A stretch of DNA of 64,000 bases from Dactylis glomerata. Its lineage: Eukaryota; Streptophyta; Magnoliopsida; Poales; Poaceae. The position numbers were made by a program, and so were the translations under genes. The notes beneath the pieces are model-generated. The model saw only the letters and a program-made list of their open reading frames with translations, was not told the DNA's origin and ran no database searches. The stretch lies in contig QXEO01000152.1 in the NCBI GenBank assembly GCA_007115705.1, positions 4,085,118 to 4,149,117 of the forward strand, read 5' to 3'. Position 1 is the first letter of the stretch, and every line of letters begins with the position of its first letter. This document shows positions 1 to 12,561 of the stretch, piece after piece.

Positions 1-2035
1 GCACTTCTGGTGATTGTTTTTATAATGCCCTGCTAAAGATAGCCAAAAGCTGGTCTGCCTCGGTTAAGTGCAGCAACACCTCTCATATCCTGAGCCTCTT
101 GGGGAGGGAAGTAAGAACAGGTGCAGCTGATCCAGAGACAGACCTACTAGCAGATTTTATTTCAGCATATGGGTGGAGACCACTGGAATGTGTGCATTGG
201 TCAAAGAATTGATGTGCATGCAAGTATAGGAACGTGGTGGCCGGATTTTGGGCGGGAAATGTTCATGTGATTGCATTATGGCACTAGAGAACCATATATG
301 ACCATGCATGCATGTACTAGCCGTTTGTATTTAAATCCTACACAGATAGGTTACCAGGTTTTCTCTCAATCTCCACTTGCTTGCACTGCGTTCTGAATTA
401 AATCATCATTGGTGTTGATGCTAAGTTGATAGCAGTGATCACTAATGCTGGTTTTCTAGGAGAAACATGGCATCATGTGATAACAATCTGTTAATTAACT
501 GCAAAGAATTAGAAAGTAATGGTTTAGCACTTTGGCTGGTCTTCTTTATTTTTATTTTTCCTTTTTGATCTCATGTGAAAAGAAAGGGGTATATGCCCAC
601 TATATTGCTACCCCACCACTCGCATGGGACTGGGAAGGTGGTGCGTTAGCTCGGGACATGTTTGACTAATTGCACCCGTGGTCATTAGGTAAGAAGATTT
701 ATTTTGACCACATCATTTGGTAAGAAGATTTGTGACAAGAAGTGTCCAAGGAAAGGAACATCTAAGTTCTTATCCATTTTTGTTGGTGGAATATGTTATT
801 TTGATGACTATAAAATATGCACCCCCTTATATTCTCTTTAATCATGAGTGCATGCCTTGAATCATATCTTACTTGGACTATGTTGTTGAATATAGCATTG
901 CGTCTATACTTACCAACCATAATTTGTGGACTATTACGGGCAAATATTGAGCCAGCCTGACTAAAAAAATATTTATGAACAAACTTGACTCAACTTAATG
1001 ATATCAAAATCCCAACTCGGCTCGCCTTACTGAACACTCGAGTTGGCTTGGTATGCTCATCAAGAAACCGAGCCATTTGATCAATTCATTGTGGAGTAAG
1101 AGTAGAAAAAAGGTGGAAGGGTGAAGGCATGTAGCGACGATCAAAGATGACATGTGGAGGTGCTGAAAGGGCTTGCACTTCCCTTCTTTAGGTGCCAGCA
1201 CAATGTTGTTATATTCCTGGTCGACCAAAGCGCAACTGGTGCCTTGGAATTTGTGAGTGTTCATTGATCCATGGGATATGCATACTAGCAATTTTAATAG
1301 GTACTTGGAATTGGACTCATTTCCATCATGAGTCAAAAATGCCAACTTAGATCATGTTGTTGGTGTCCGAATTCGAGCCGAGTTTTTTTGAGTACTTGTT
1401 TAAATCACGAATTTCGAGTTCATCAAAACTAACCCACCAAAAAAATAACCAAATCTTACCCTTTTTCGCTAAACCATAATCTACCATGTTAAACTTGTCC
1501 ACATCAATGCCTTGTACACCAGCTTAGATTTTTTTTTTGGAGTTGACGAATAGCTCTGCGTCATGGACCATGAAGTTGACCCTACATATCTGATTCACTT
1601 AGGAATGCTAAGTTTTTTTGAATGCAAACATGTCTGCATGGGTGATCACGGGTGTCTCGAATGACATGTTTATCGAGTAAGTAGCGGTTAGTAGGGGTGT
1701 GTACGCCGGTCTTATGACGAAGTTGTCGCACATTGTGCAAGAGTTGACACGATGATGCTTATTAGGTTGTGTCCCTCGTTGGAGCCCAACTTTTTCCTAT
1801 GTGAGCCTGAGGAGAGCCTCAAAGGGTTTGAACATGGACTCTTGGCCGAACAAGCCTTCCCGGTGGGGAAGTCAAGATACCACCCAACACGTCGATCTGA
1901 GGAGAACCATGATCCTCAGTTCTGAAACTAGAAATCCACAAATAAGGTTTGAAGTTGTAGCTCTCTCCCCTTCTCGTATTGAATTGGGAGTTAATTAGCT
2001 CCCAGTACCCCTTGGGGGTTTATATAGGGGATCTC
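1..2035. other. Unclassified flanking DNA, no gene found
   Basis: I found no convincing gene here. The longest open frame (1004-1345, minus) has no recognisable domain or splice context. The sequence is AT-rich and degenerate, as in old intergenic DNA. A near-palindrome (GGGAG...CTCCC) at about 1986-2003 and a TATA-like string near 2020 sit just before the solo LTR. The final five bases (2031-2035, atctc) are the left target-site duplication of that LTR. Confidence 0.5.
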
Positions 2036-2645
2036 TGATACGTCTCAAACGTATCTATAATTTTTGATGCTCCATGCTTGTTTATGCACCATTTGCTTTG
2101 TGTTTTGTTACACTTCGTGGCATTTTTATGCATTTTCCGAAACTAACCTATTAACGAGATGCCACAGTGCCAGTTCCTGTTTTCTGCTATTTTTGTGTTT
2201 CAGAAAAGTTACACAGGAAATATTCTTGGAATTGGACGAAACAAAAGCCGAAGTTCCTATTTTTTCCGACAGAAGACGGAGTCCAAAGCAGAGATGGAGG
2301 GGGGGCCAAAGGGCAGCCACGCCATAGGGTGGCGCGGGCCACCCCCTGGCCGCGCCACCAGGTGGTGTGGGCCACTGGTCCAACCCGTGACATCGCCCTT
2401 CCGCCTATATATTCTACTCGATGAGAAAACCCTAAAGGCCCGAACTCTTTTCCAGAAAACATACTGCAAGGTGCCGCCGTTGTTGACGCGAGATTGGAAG
2501 GGTCCATAAGCTCTTCACGGCACTCTGCCGGAGAGGAGAATCACCACCGGAGGCCTTCTTCATCACCATGCCTTCCTCCGGAGTGATGTGTGAGTAGTCT
2601 ACCTTGGACTACGGGTCCATAGCAGTAGCTAGATGGTTGTCTTCT
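2036..2645 (+). mobile_element. Solo Gypsy LTR, left part (split by nested insertion)
   Basis: This is the 5' 610 bp of an LTR that starts TGATACGTCTC and continues at 15120-16136 after removal of the nested element, giving about 1627 bp. The outer ends are TG...CA, flanked by atctc (2031-2035) and atgtc (16137-16141), a 5-bp TSD with one mismatch. No internal region lies on either side, so this is a solo LTR left by LTR-LTR recombination. Its length and ends match the minus-strand LTR at 32283-33911, the same family. The Sabrina/WHAM-type Triticeae Gypsy assignment is from memory. Confidence 0.85.
2406..2413 (+). promoter_or_regulatory. TATA box of solo LTR
   Basis: TATATATT lies about 370 bp into the LTR, after a GC-rich stretch, where these LTRs normally carry their promoter. 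The neighbouring LTR families in this window have a TATA box in the same context. Confidence 0.45.
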
Positions 2646-4186
2646 TGATGTCTACACACGCTTCTGTTCTTGTAGACAGTGTTGGGCCTCCAAGTGCAAA
2701 GGTTTGTAGAGCAGCAGCAAGTTTCCCTTAAGTGGATCACCCAAGGTTTATCGAACTCAGGGAGGAAGAGGTCAAAGCTATCCCTCTCAAAAAACCCTGC
2801 TATTACGATACAGAAAGTCTCTTGTGTCCCCAACACACCCAATACACTTGTCAGATGTATAGGTGCACTAGTTCGGCGAAGAGATAGTGAAATACAAGTA
2901 GTATAGATGATTATAAGTAGTAAATATGATATGAAATAAAAATGGCAGCAAGCAAACAAGTAATAAAACAGCAAGTAAACGGTGTGCAAAGCTTGGAAAC
3001 AAGGCCTAGGGATCATACTTTCACTAGTGGACACACTCCCAACAAATATAACATAATTGAGCAAATAAATAACTTCTCTTCACTATGGTACTCTGAATTA
3101 CTCTCCTATTGAATAACACTAATCATTGCGTAGGGCTACGAAGCACTCCTCAAAGTTCATCAAGTACTTGACAAACACCACTCATAGAGATATCCAAATC
3201 AAATCACAACTCCAGATAGATATTATTGCAACTTAGACCAAGTACTAACACGGTGCACACATTGTCAACATTACACCATGAAAGGAGGAATAGATCACTT
3301 CAATACTATCATAGTGATAATTATTCTCATAATCCATAAAAGATCACAATCGTAGCCTAGACCAAGTACCACCATGATGCACGCACTATCACCGTTACAC
3401 CATGGCAGGAGGAATAGATTGCTTTAATAACACACTAGAGTACACATAATGAAGAAGAGTAAAATCTACTTATTCAACATGATACAAAGCTCACGATCAC
3501 ATAAAGATCACATCATGGGAGAGAGAGGTGAACCACATAGCTACCGGTAAAGCCTTCAGCCCTGGGGATAAACTACTCCCTCCTCATCATAGGAGACAGC
3601 AAGGTTGATGGAGATGGCGGTGAGGTCGATGGAGACGGCGGAGACGGCGATGGAGACCGATGGAGATGGCTCCGGGGGCACTTCCCTGTCCCGGCAGGGT
3701 GCCGGAACAGAGACTTCTATCCCCCGAAATTCGTCGGTGGAGGCGGCGGAGCTACGGAACTGTTCAGGAAATTTCGCCGACTCCCTTAGGGTTTTCCGTC
3801 CCGAGGCTTTATATAGGCGAAGGGGCGTCGTCAGGGGGCTGCCAGGGGCTCCCCACACTAGGTGGGCACGGCCAGGGGCTGGGCCGCGCCCCCTACATGT
3901 GAGGGCGGCCTCTGGCCCCCCTCCGGCTCTCTTTCGGTCTTCGGGAAGCTTCCGGGAAAAATAAGACTTCTGGAACTTGTTTCGGCCAATTCCGAGAATA
4001 TTTCCTGTGTAGCTTTTTTGAAACACAAAAACAGCAGAAAACAGGGAATTGGCACTGTGGCATCTTGTCAATAGGTTAGTTCCGGAAATCGCATAAAAGT
4101 GTCACGAAGTGTAACGAAACACAAGGCAAATGGTGTAAAAACAAGCATGGAGCATAAAAAATTATAGATACATTTGAGACGTATCA
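2646..4186 (-). repeat. LTR A (3' LTR of tandem array)
   Basis: 1541 bp bounded by TGATG...GTATCA on the plus strand. Read on the element's strand it starts TGATACGTC. A minus-strand TATA box (ctttatata, 3807-3815 on plus) marks the U3/R promoter, with a GC-rich segment either side. LTR A differs from LTR C at about 60 positions by my eye count. Open frames inside it (for example 2609-3064 and 3556-4071) recur in every LTR copy of the family and are not genes. Confidence 0.92.
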
Positions 4187-4199
4187 GCATCCCCAAGCT
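4187..4199 (-). other. Polypurine tract next to LTR A
   Basis: Read on the minus strand this is AAGCTTGGGGATGC directly before the LTR start, the purine-rich plus-strand primer expected at the 3' end of a Gypsy internal region. It identifies LTR A as a 3' LTR. Confidence 0.75.
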
Positions 4200-7098
4200 T
4201 AACTCCTGCTCGTCCTCGAGTAGGTAAGTGATAACAAAAGAATAATTTTTGAGGTGACATGCACCTACACAATCTTCATCATATATGTAAGCGTTGTGAG
4301 CTGGGATCAAAAGAACTTAAAACATGGGCATGAAAGATATAATCTTGACAATAGAAACTTAGCAACCATGTTATAACATGAAAATGAACACAAACAAAAG
4401 ATCATGAAAATGAAACAATGAAAGTCAAACGTGTGTTCAAATCATAAGGAAAAACATACAAATGGTTTTCAGCTTGTCCTTCATGGAGAGCAAAACATAA
4501 ATGCATAGGACACCTTCAAGTTTAAGAGGGCGACTAGATACAAATAATTTAAGAACAAATGAAACCAACAATATGAATCAATCAATGAAAACTTTGGGAC
4601 TATGCACATTATACTAAGAATGACAACTATGCTCTCTTAATGGTGCATAAAGATAGAAGGTGGTGACTCAACATAAAAGTAAAAGAAAGGCCCTTCGCGG
4701 AGGGAAGCAGTGATTGCAAGTTTTATAACCTTCAAAAATTATGGTACTTACCGGCTTTGAGCTCTCATTGCCCCCATCATAAGCATTTTGAATGGTTAAA
4801 GTTAATGCGAGAACAATTATGATGCATATGCTTGACAAATCATAAGTTGAAAACCTCGTGTCCCGTGAATATGAGTAACCAAACCTCATGCTACTCAACT
4901 TAGAGTCCCAAGCAAGGCTCTTGTCATTGTAAGTATATATGTATCATCGAGAACCGCCAACGGGGTACCTCCGTGCTCGATGACATGGAACAAGCCCACA
5001 TCAAAATGACAGGACAAGCAGACAATGAACACCTCGACATCTCTTTTATTTACCATTTGTGTAGCTTTTTATTTTGAGATGCGTCATCGAATGTCCACTA
5101 TGGGTATGCTGCAAATTTCCACCATGAATTATGCATGGCTTAGATTGGCGGCCCAGGCGTTTCCCTAACACATATACAAACTCCATGATCCCCGCAATAT
5201 TCCCAATTCATTTCACACCGCGGGCATCCATAAACAAAAGATCACGATATCAACTCAAAAGAGAAGTGCAATGTTGAAAGCTTGCCCCATGACAGCATGG
5301 TTGGGCTAGTATCCAACTTACAACTTGCAAGCATAATAACTCAACATAAGAGACCACAATGTCAAATTTTTAAGAACAGGAAAAAGTAAAGTGTGCCTTC
5401 CGGTTCGTGAGAGCTTTACTGACCAATTTTCGCATAACACTGGTAAGAGTTTAATTGAAGAGAAAATAAAAGCAAGTCAAATTTACTTGGAATAGCAAAT
5501 TGCTGGTAGGTATGTATGGTGGACACTTTGGCAAACTTGGTTTTTAGGAGTTGGATGCACGAGTAGAGCTCATACTCAGTACAAGGCGAGGGCTAGCAAA
5601 AGACTGGGAGCAACCAACTAAGAGAGCAATAATGGCCATAATCATGCAAAGCGACATTAAAAGCAGCATAAGATGGTATCAAAAGTCAAAAACTAAATGA
5701 TCATAGAGGCTTTATGGCGACTTTGTATGAGTCAAACATGTGTGAGCATGCGCCAAGTCAACCCAAATAAAGCATCAAAGGAGAAAACCAAAATAATGCT
5801 TCCAAATAATTAAAACAACGCATGATTTTTTCAAAGGCTCATTAAGCAATCTCAGTTATTTGAGACAAGTCATGCTACAGCAAAACCACTAAGCGTACTA
5901 TCAAAAAGACATCAAGCATGACATGAAAAAGCCTAAGCCGCAGTCTATACAAGCTCCTTCTTGTACCACTTTTTTGCATAAAGCTTTTTCTCTTTTCCAA
6001 CACCATTCAAAAAATTTATAAACACCTCTTTTGATGAATACCAATAAAGACCAGAGGCAAATACACCTTGATGCAAAGATAAAACAAGATCTGAACAAAA
6101 ACAAAGGCTAAACGCAGTAGCAGAAAAAGAGAACACTCGTTGAACGATAAGAGTGAAAACTAGAGTGTTCTTGGCAATGAAAAACGAGTTCATCTCCTCC
6201 AAAAGAAACATGATGTGATCTAACCATTTATTGCAGCAAACAAAACAAAATAAACTAAGAAAACTAAAACAACTGACGCTCCAAGAAAAACGTATAGTGC
6301 ATGAAGCAATAAAAATATAGTGTCTTGAAAGGTGACCTGATTTTTGCCGATGAAGAAGGGGTGCCTCGGGGGCATCCCCAAGCTTTAACGCTTGTACCTC
6401 TTGGATATTTCTTGGGAGTTGCATGGGAATCCCCAAGCTTGAGCTTTTGTCCATTCTTCAACTCATCTCATCATTCTCCAATCCCTACACTTGAAAACTT
6501 CCTTCATACAAAACTAAACACAAATCTATTAGCAACATTAGTGTAGCATAACATATAATCACCCTCTTTTTGCTTCAGGTTTCAACCCAAAACCACCACA
6601 TATATAGCGTATACTACTGTAGCAACTTCCCCAAAAGTTCCGTGATCAAAAGAACTCAAAAGAAAGCGATAAAGCGACAAACACAAATATTGGCAGAAAT
6701 CTGTCAAAACAGAACAGCTGACAAAGGTCGAATTTTTGATGGGTTTTATGTTGCTCAAATCAAAAAGTGTTCAACTAATGAAAGTTTGGATATAACCTGG
6801 GGCATATGCACAAGAAATCGCAGGTCCAAAAGATATACAGAGAATTTTTACGAATTTTTACGGTGCAGCACCGAAAACTGTTTCAGGACAGCAACATCCC
6901 CAAATCTTACCTTACTCAAATTAGAGGCTTCTCTTGGCACAACAATAAAATAAAAAGGATAAAGAGCGGTCATTACAGTAGTAATGACTTCCTAGACTCA
7001 AATAAAAGAAAATGTACTGAAAATAAAACATTGGGTTATCTCCCAAGAGTGCTTTTCTTTAACGCCTTTGAGCTAGGCGCAATAATTTGCAAAGATGC
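4200..7098 (-). other. Non-coding internal region of element (copy 1)
   Basis: About 2.9 kb between the polypurine tract and the gag-derived ORF. It has only short frames (for example 5945-6454, minus, 169 codons, hydrophobic) and no motif of protease, RT, RNase H or integrase. Two extra copies of the polypurine-like motif catccccaagctt occur at 6373-6385 and 6428-6440. The same stretch recurs at 9663-12561 and, diverged, at 27438-30348. Confidence 0.75.
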
Positions 7099-7947
7099 TC
7101 ATGTGGGCGCCATATAAGAGCTTGAGGCAAAGGCGCCATATAGAAACTTAAAGCAATAGAGAGCATCAAAAAGCAGATATGAAACACATTTAAATCTAAA
7201 CCACTTCCTATGCATAGGAATCTTGTAAGAAAATAAATCAACGAGGCACATAGTAGCAAGCATGGATAGATAAAACAAGTGCCACTTCAAGATTTGCAAC
7301 ATAAAGAGGGGAAACTTAATATTGTTGAGATCCATCAAACCATGTTTCCCTCTCTCATAATAACTTTCAGTAGCATCATGAATAGAACTAACAATATAAC
7401 TATCACATAAAACATCCCTATCATGAGCCACATGCATAAAAGAATTAATACTCCCCACATGAACAATAGTAGTAGGAGCAGATTCAACAGAATAATTATT
7501 CTCATCACCATAATCATCAAAAATAGGAGGCATATTGTAATCATAACTAATTTTATACTCAATAGTAGGTGAACTGAAAATATTATACCCATCATCATAA
7601 CCATCATAAACTAGAGGTTTAGTATCATCACAAGCTAAAGAACAGCTATTTCGCAAAGCATATTCTTTAAACATATCATCATAAGAAGGAACATCACATA
7701 TGGGAGATAAAATATTATCAGAACAAACTTTCTCCACCAAAGCTGGGGAACTAAAAATATCATGCTTAACAAAACCAGCTTCCCCAAGCTTAGACTTTTC
7801 TATAGCATTAATAATAACAGTGTTCGAAACATTCATACTAACAATACTATTAGCATGCAAATTAAGCTCCAAAGGTTTTTCAACTTTCTCTTCAAACACT
7901 TCATATCTAAACTCAGGAAAAAGACTAAAGAACTCTTTATTTTCCAT
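7099..7947 (-). CDS. Gag-derived ORF of non-autonomous Gypsy element
   Basis: A 282-codon intact frame starting MENKEFFSLF about 130 bp downstream of the primer-binding site, where gag begins. Residues 1 to about 87 match the start of the gag frame at 33912-34562. From PSYDDMF onward it matches the distal part of the frame at 30349-31998, so it is an in-frame fusion of the two ends of a longer gag with the core deleted. There is no zinc knuckle, protease or RT. The last third is hydrophobic (FPLFMLQ...FYLSMLATMCL) and could span or touch a membrane. The same frame is open at 62988-63836 and broken at 12562-13410. A role in packaging or in parasitising an autonomous relative is inference. Confidence 0.7.
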   Translation of the reverse strand: MENKEFFSLFPEFRYEVFEEKVEKPLELNLHANSIVSMNVSNTVIINAIEKSKLGEAGFVKHDIFSSPALVEKVCSDNILSPICDVPSYDDMFKEYALRNSCSLACDDTKPLVYDGYDDGYNIFSSPTIEYKISYDYNMPPIFDDYGDENNYSVESAPTTIVHVGSINSFMHVAHDRDVLCDSYIVSSIHDATESYYERGKHGLMDLNNIKFPLFMLQILKWHLFYLSMLATMCLVDLFSYKIPMHRKWFRFKCVSYLLFDALYCFKFLYGAFASSSYMAPT

Positions 7948-8080
7948 TAAGCCTAACTAGTGAAAATAAAAACAAGAAACAAAAAGATGTAATTGCAGAA
8001 TCTAAAGGAAATAACTTCGAGCACTCACCAGCAACTAAAAGACTTAGTAACCAAAGAATGTGAGTACCTTTTACCTTACC

Positions 8081-8098
8081 TCCCCGGCAACGGCGCCA
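8081..8098 (-). other. Primer-binding site (tRNA-Asp), first internal copy
   Basis: The plus-strand string tccccggcaacggcgcca equals the 3' end of plant tRNA-Asp including CCA, so on the element's strand it is complementary to that tRNA. It lies 10 bp from the LTR B edge. The full 18-bp match gives the direction of reverse transcription and so the minus orientation. Confidence 0.88.
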
Positions 8099-8108
8099 GA
8101 AAAGAGCT

Positions 8109-9649
8109 TGATGTCTACACACGCTTCTATTCTTGTAGACAGTGTTGGGCCTCCAAGTGCAGAGGTTTGTAGAGCACCAGCAAGTTTCCCTTAAGTGGAT
8201 CATCCAAGGTTTATCGAACTCAGGGAGGAAGAGGTCAAAGCTATCCCTCTCAAACAACCCTGCAATTACGATACAGAAAGTCTCTTGTGTCCCCAACACA
8301 CCCAATACACTTGTCAGATGTATAGGTGCACTAGTTTGGCGAAGAGATAGTGAAATACAAGTAGTATAGATGATTATAAGTAGTAAATACGATATGAAAT
8401 AAAAATGGCAGCAAGCAAACAAGTAACAAAACAGCAAGTAAATGGTGTGCAAAGCTTGGAAACAAGGCCTAGGGATCATACTTTCACTAGTGGACACACT
8501 CCCAACAAATATAACATAATTGAGCAAATAAATAACTTCTCTTCACTATGGTACTCTGAATTACTCTCCTATTGAATAACACTAATCATTGCGTAGGGCT
8601 ACGAAGCACTCCTCAAAGTTCATCAAGTACTTGACAAACACCACTCATAGAGATATCCAAATCAAATCACAACTCCAGATAGATATTATTGCAACTTAGA
8701 CCAAGTACTAACACGGTGCACACATTGTCAACATTACACCATGAAAGGAGGAATAGATCACTTCAATACTATCATAGTGATAATTATTCTCATAATCCAT
8801 AAAAGATCACAATCGTAGCCTAGACCAAGTACCACCATGATGCACGCACTATCACCGTTACACCATGGCAGGAGGAATAGATTGCTTTAATAACACACTA
8901 GAGTACACATAATGAAGAAGAGTAAAATCTACTTATTCAACATGATACAAAGCTCACGATCACATAAAGATCACATCATGGGAGAGAGAGGTGAACCACA
9001 TAGCTACCGGTAAAGCCTTCAGCCCTGGGGATAAACTACTCCCTCCTCATCATAGGAGACAGCAAGGTTGATGGAGATGGCGGTGAGGTCGATGGAGACG
9101 GCGGAGACGGCGATGGAGACCGATGGAGATGGCTCCGGGGGCACTTCCCTGTCCCGGCAGGGTGCCGGAACAGAGACTTCTATCCCCCGAAATTCGTCGG
9201 TGGAGGCGGCGGAGCTACGGAACTGTTCAGGAAATTTCGCCGACTCCCTTAGGGTTTTCCGTCCCGAGGCTTTATATAGGCGAAGGGGCGTCGTCAGGGG
9301 GCTGCCAGGGGCTCCCCACACTAGGTGGGCACGGCCAGGGGCTGGGCCGCGCCCCCTACATGTGAGGGCGGCCTCTGGCCCCCCTCCGGCTCTCTTTCGG
9401 TCTTCGGGAAGCTTCCGGGAAAAATAAGACTTCTGGAACTTGTTTCGGCCAATTCCGAGAATATTTCCTGTGTAGCTTTTTTGAAACACAAAAACAGCAG
9501 AAAACAGGGAATTGGCACTGTGGCATCTTGTCAATAGGTTAGTTCCGGAAATCGCATAAAAGTGTCACGAAGTGTAACGAAACACAAGGCAAATGGTGTA
9601 AAAACAAGCATGGAGCATAAAAAATTATAGATACATTTGAGACGTATCA
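8109..9649 (-). repeat. LTR B, middle LTR, mosaic of LTR C and LTR A
   Basis: 1541 bp, the shared LTR of the two tandem units. Its left part (8109 to 8443) carries the LTR C state at all ten sites where A and C differ. From 8676 to 9649 it carries the LTR A state at every difference I checked. The switch lies in the 232-bp stretch 8444-8675, where A, B and C are identical. This is the product expected from unequal crossing-over between the right LTR of one copy and the left LTR of another. It acts as a 5' LTR for the left unit and a 3' LTR for the right unit. Confidence 0.9.
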
Positions 9650-12561
9650 GCATCCCCAAGCTTAACTCCTGCTCGTCCTCGAGTAGGTAAGTGATAACAA
9701 AAGAATAATTTTTGAGGTGACATGCACCTACACAATCTTCATCATATATGTAAGCGTTGTGAGCTGGGATCAAAAGAACTTAAAACATGGGCATGAAAGA
9801 TATAATCTTGACAATAGAAACTTAGCAACCATGTTATAACATGAAAATGAACACAAACAAAAGATCATGAAAATGAAACAATGAAAGTCAAACGTGTGTT
9901 CAAATCATAAGGAAAAACATACAAATGGTTTTCAGCTTGTCCTTCATGGAGAGCAAAACATAAATGCATAGGACACCTTCAAGTTTAAGAGGGCGACTAG
10001 ATACAAATAATTTAAGAACAAATGAAACCAACAATATGAATCAATCAATGAAAACTTTGGGACTATGCACATTATACTAAGAATGACAACTATGCTCTCT
10101 TAATGGTGCATAAAGATAGAAGGTGGTGACTCAACATAAAAGTAAAAGAAAGGCCCTTCGCGGAGGGAAGCAGTGATTGCAAGTTTTATAACCTTCAAAA
10201 ATTATGGTACTTACCGGCTTTGAGCTCTCATTGCCCCCATCATAAGCATTTTGAATGGTTAAAGTTAATGCGAGAACAATTATGATGCATATGCTTGACA
10301 AATCATAAGTTGAAAACCTCGTGTCCCGTGAATATGAGTAACCAAACCTCATGCTACTCAACTTAGAGTCCCAAGCAAGGCTCTTGTCATTGTAAGTATA
10401 TATGTATCATCGAGAACCGCCAACGGGGTACCTCCGTGCTCGATGACATGGAACAAGCCCACATCAAAATGACAGGACAAGCAGACAATGAACACCTCGA
10501 CATCTCTTTTATTTACCATTTGTGTAGCTTTTTATTTTGAGATGCGTCATCGAATGTCCACTATGGGTATGCTGCAAATTTCCACCATGAATTATGCATG
10601 GCTTAGATTGGCGGCCCAGGCGTTTCCCTAACACATATACAAACTCCATGATCCCCGCAATATTCCCAATTCATTTCACACCGCGGGCATCCATAAACAA
10701 AAGATCACGATATCAACTCAAAAGAGAAGTGCAATGTTGAAAGCTTGCCCCATGACAGCATGGTTGGGCTAGTATCCAACTTACAACTTGCAAGCATAAT
10801 AACTCAACATAAGAGACCACAATGTCAAATTTTTAAGAACAGGAAAAAGTAAAGTGTGCCTTCCGGTTCGTGAGAGCTTTACTGACCAATTTTCGCATAA
10901 CACTGGTAAGAGTTTAATTGAAGAGAAAATAAAAGCAAGTCAAATTTACTTGGAATAGCAAATTGCTGGTAGGTATGTATGGTGGACACTTTGGCAAACT
11001 TGGTTTTTAGGAGTTGGATGCACGAGTAGAGCTCATACTCAGTACAAGGCGAGGGCTAGCAAAAGACTGGGAGCAACCAACTAAGAGAGCAATAATGGCC
11101 ATAATCATGCAAAGCGACATTAAAAGCAGCATAAGATGGTATCAAAAGTCAAAAACTAAATGATCATAGAGGCTTTATGGCGACTTTGTATGAGTCAAAC
11201 ATGTGTGAGCATGCGCCAAGTCAACCCAAATAAAGCATCAAAGGAGAAAACCAAAATAATGCTTCCAAATAATTAAAACAACGCATGATTTTTTCAAAGG
11301 CTCATTAAGCAATCTCAGTTATTTGAGACAAGTCATGCTACAGCAAAACCACTAAGCGTACTATCAAAAAGACATCAAGCATGACATGAAAAAGCCTAAG
11401 CCGCAGTCTATACAAGCTCCTTCTTGTACCACTTTTTTGCATAAAGCTTTTTCTCTTTTCCAACACCATTCAAAAAATTTATAAACACCTCTTTTGATGA
11501 ATACCAATAAAGACCAGAGGCAAATACACCTTGATGCAAAGATAAAACAAGATCTGAACAAAAACAAAGGCTAAACGCAGTAGCAGAAAAAGAGAACACT
11601 CGTTGAACGATAAGAGTGAAAACTAGAGTGTTCTTGGCAATGAAAAACGAGTTCATCTCCTCCAAAAGAAACATGATGTGATCTAACCATTTATTGCAGC
11701 AAACAAAACAAAATAAACTAAGAAAACTAAAACAACTGACGCTCCAAGAAAAACGTATAGTGCATGAAGCAATAAAAATATAGTGTCTTGAAAGGTGACC
11801 TGATTTTTGCCGATGAAGAAGGGGTGCCTCGGGGGCATCCCCAAGCTTTAACGCTTGTACCTCTTGGATATTTCTTGGGAGTTGCATGGGAATCCCCAAG
11901 CTTGAGCTTTTGTCCATTCTTCAACTCATCTCATCATTCTCCAATCCCTACACTTGAAAACTTCCTTCATACAAAACTAAACACAAATCTATTAGCAACA
12001 TTAGTGTAGCATAACATATAATCACCCTCTTTTTGCTTCAGGTTTCAACCCAAAACCACCACATATATAGCGTATACTACTGTAGCAACTTCCCCAAAAG
12101 TTCCGTGATCAAAAGAACTCAAAAGAAAGCGATAAAGCGACAAACACAAATATTGGCAGAAATCTGTCAAAACAGAACAGCTGACAAAGGTCGAATTTTT
12201 GATGGGTTTTATGTTGCTCAAATCAAAAAGTGTTCAACTAATGAAAGTTTGGATATAACCTGGGGCATATGCACAAGAAATCGCAGGTCCAAAAGATATA
12301 CAGAGAATTTTTACGAATTTTTACGGTGCAGCACCGAAAACTGTTTCAGGACAGCAACATCCCCAAATCTTACCTTACTCAAATTAGAGGCTTCTCTTGG
12401 CACAACAATAAAATAAAAAGGATAAGGAGCGGTCATTACAGTAGTAATGACTTCCTAGACTCAAATAAAAGAAAATGTACTGAAAATAAAACATTGGGTT
12501 ATCTCCCAAGAGTGCTTTTCTTTAACGCCTTTGAGCTAGGCGCAATAATTTGCAAAGATGC
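9650..12561 (-). other. Non-coding internal region of element (copy 2)
   Basis: A repeat of 4187-7098 at +5463 bp, with the polypurine tract at 9650-9662 and the extra purine motifs at 11836-11848 and 11891-11903. I see one base difference from copy 1 in this part (A at 6963 versus G at 12426). Confidence 0.85.

Noticed and set aside
2609..3064. 151-codon frame repeated at 7937, 13400, 25853 and 34540
   Set aside because: It lies inside the LTR and PBS region of every family copy and reads through LTR edges; a by-product of repeated LTRs, not a gene.
3556..4071. 171-codon frame in LTR, repeated at 9019
   Set aside because: Covers the LTR TATA box and U3; conserved only because the LTR is.
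7335..7607. Met/Ile/Leu-rich 90-codon frame
   Set aside because: Alternate frame of the gag-derived ORF; composition reflects repeated ATC/ATG codons on the other strand.
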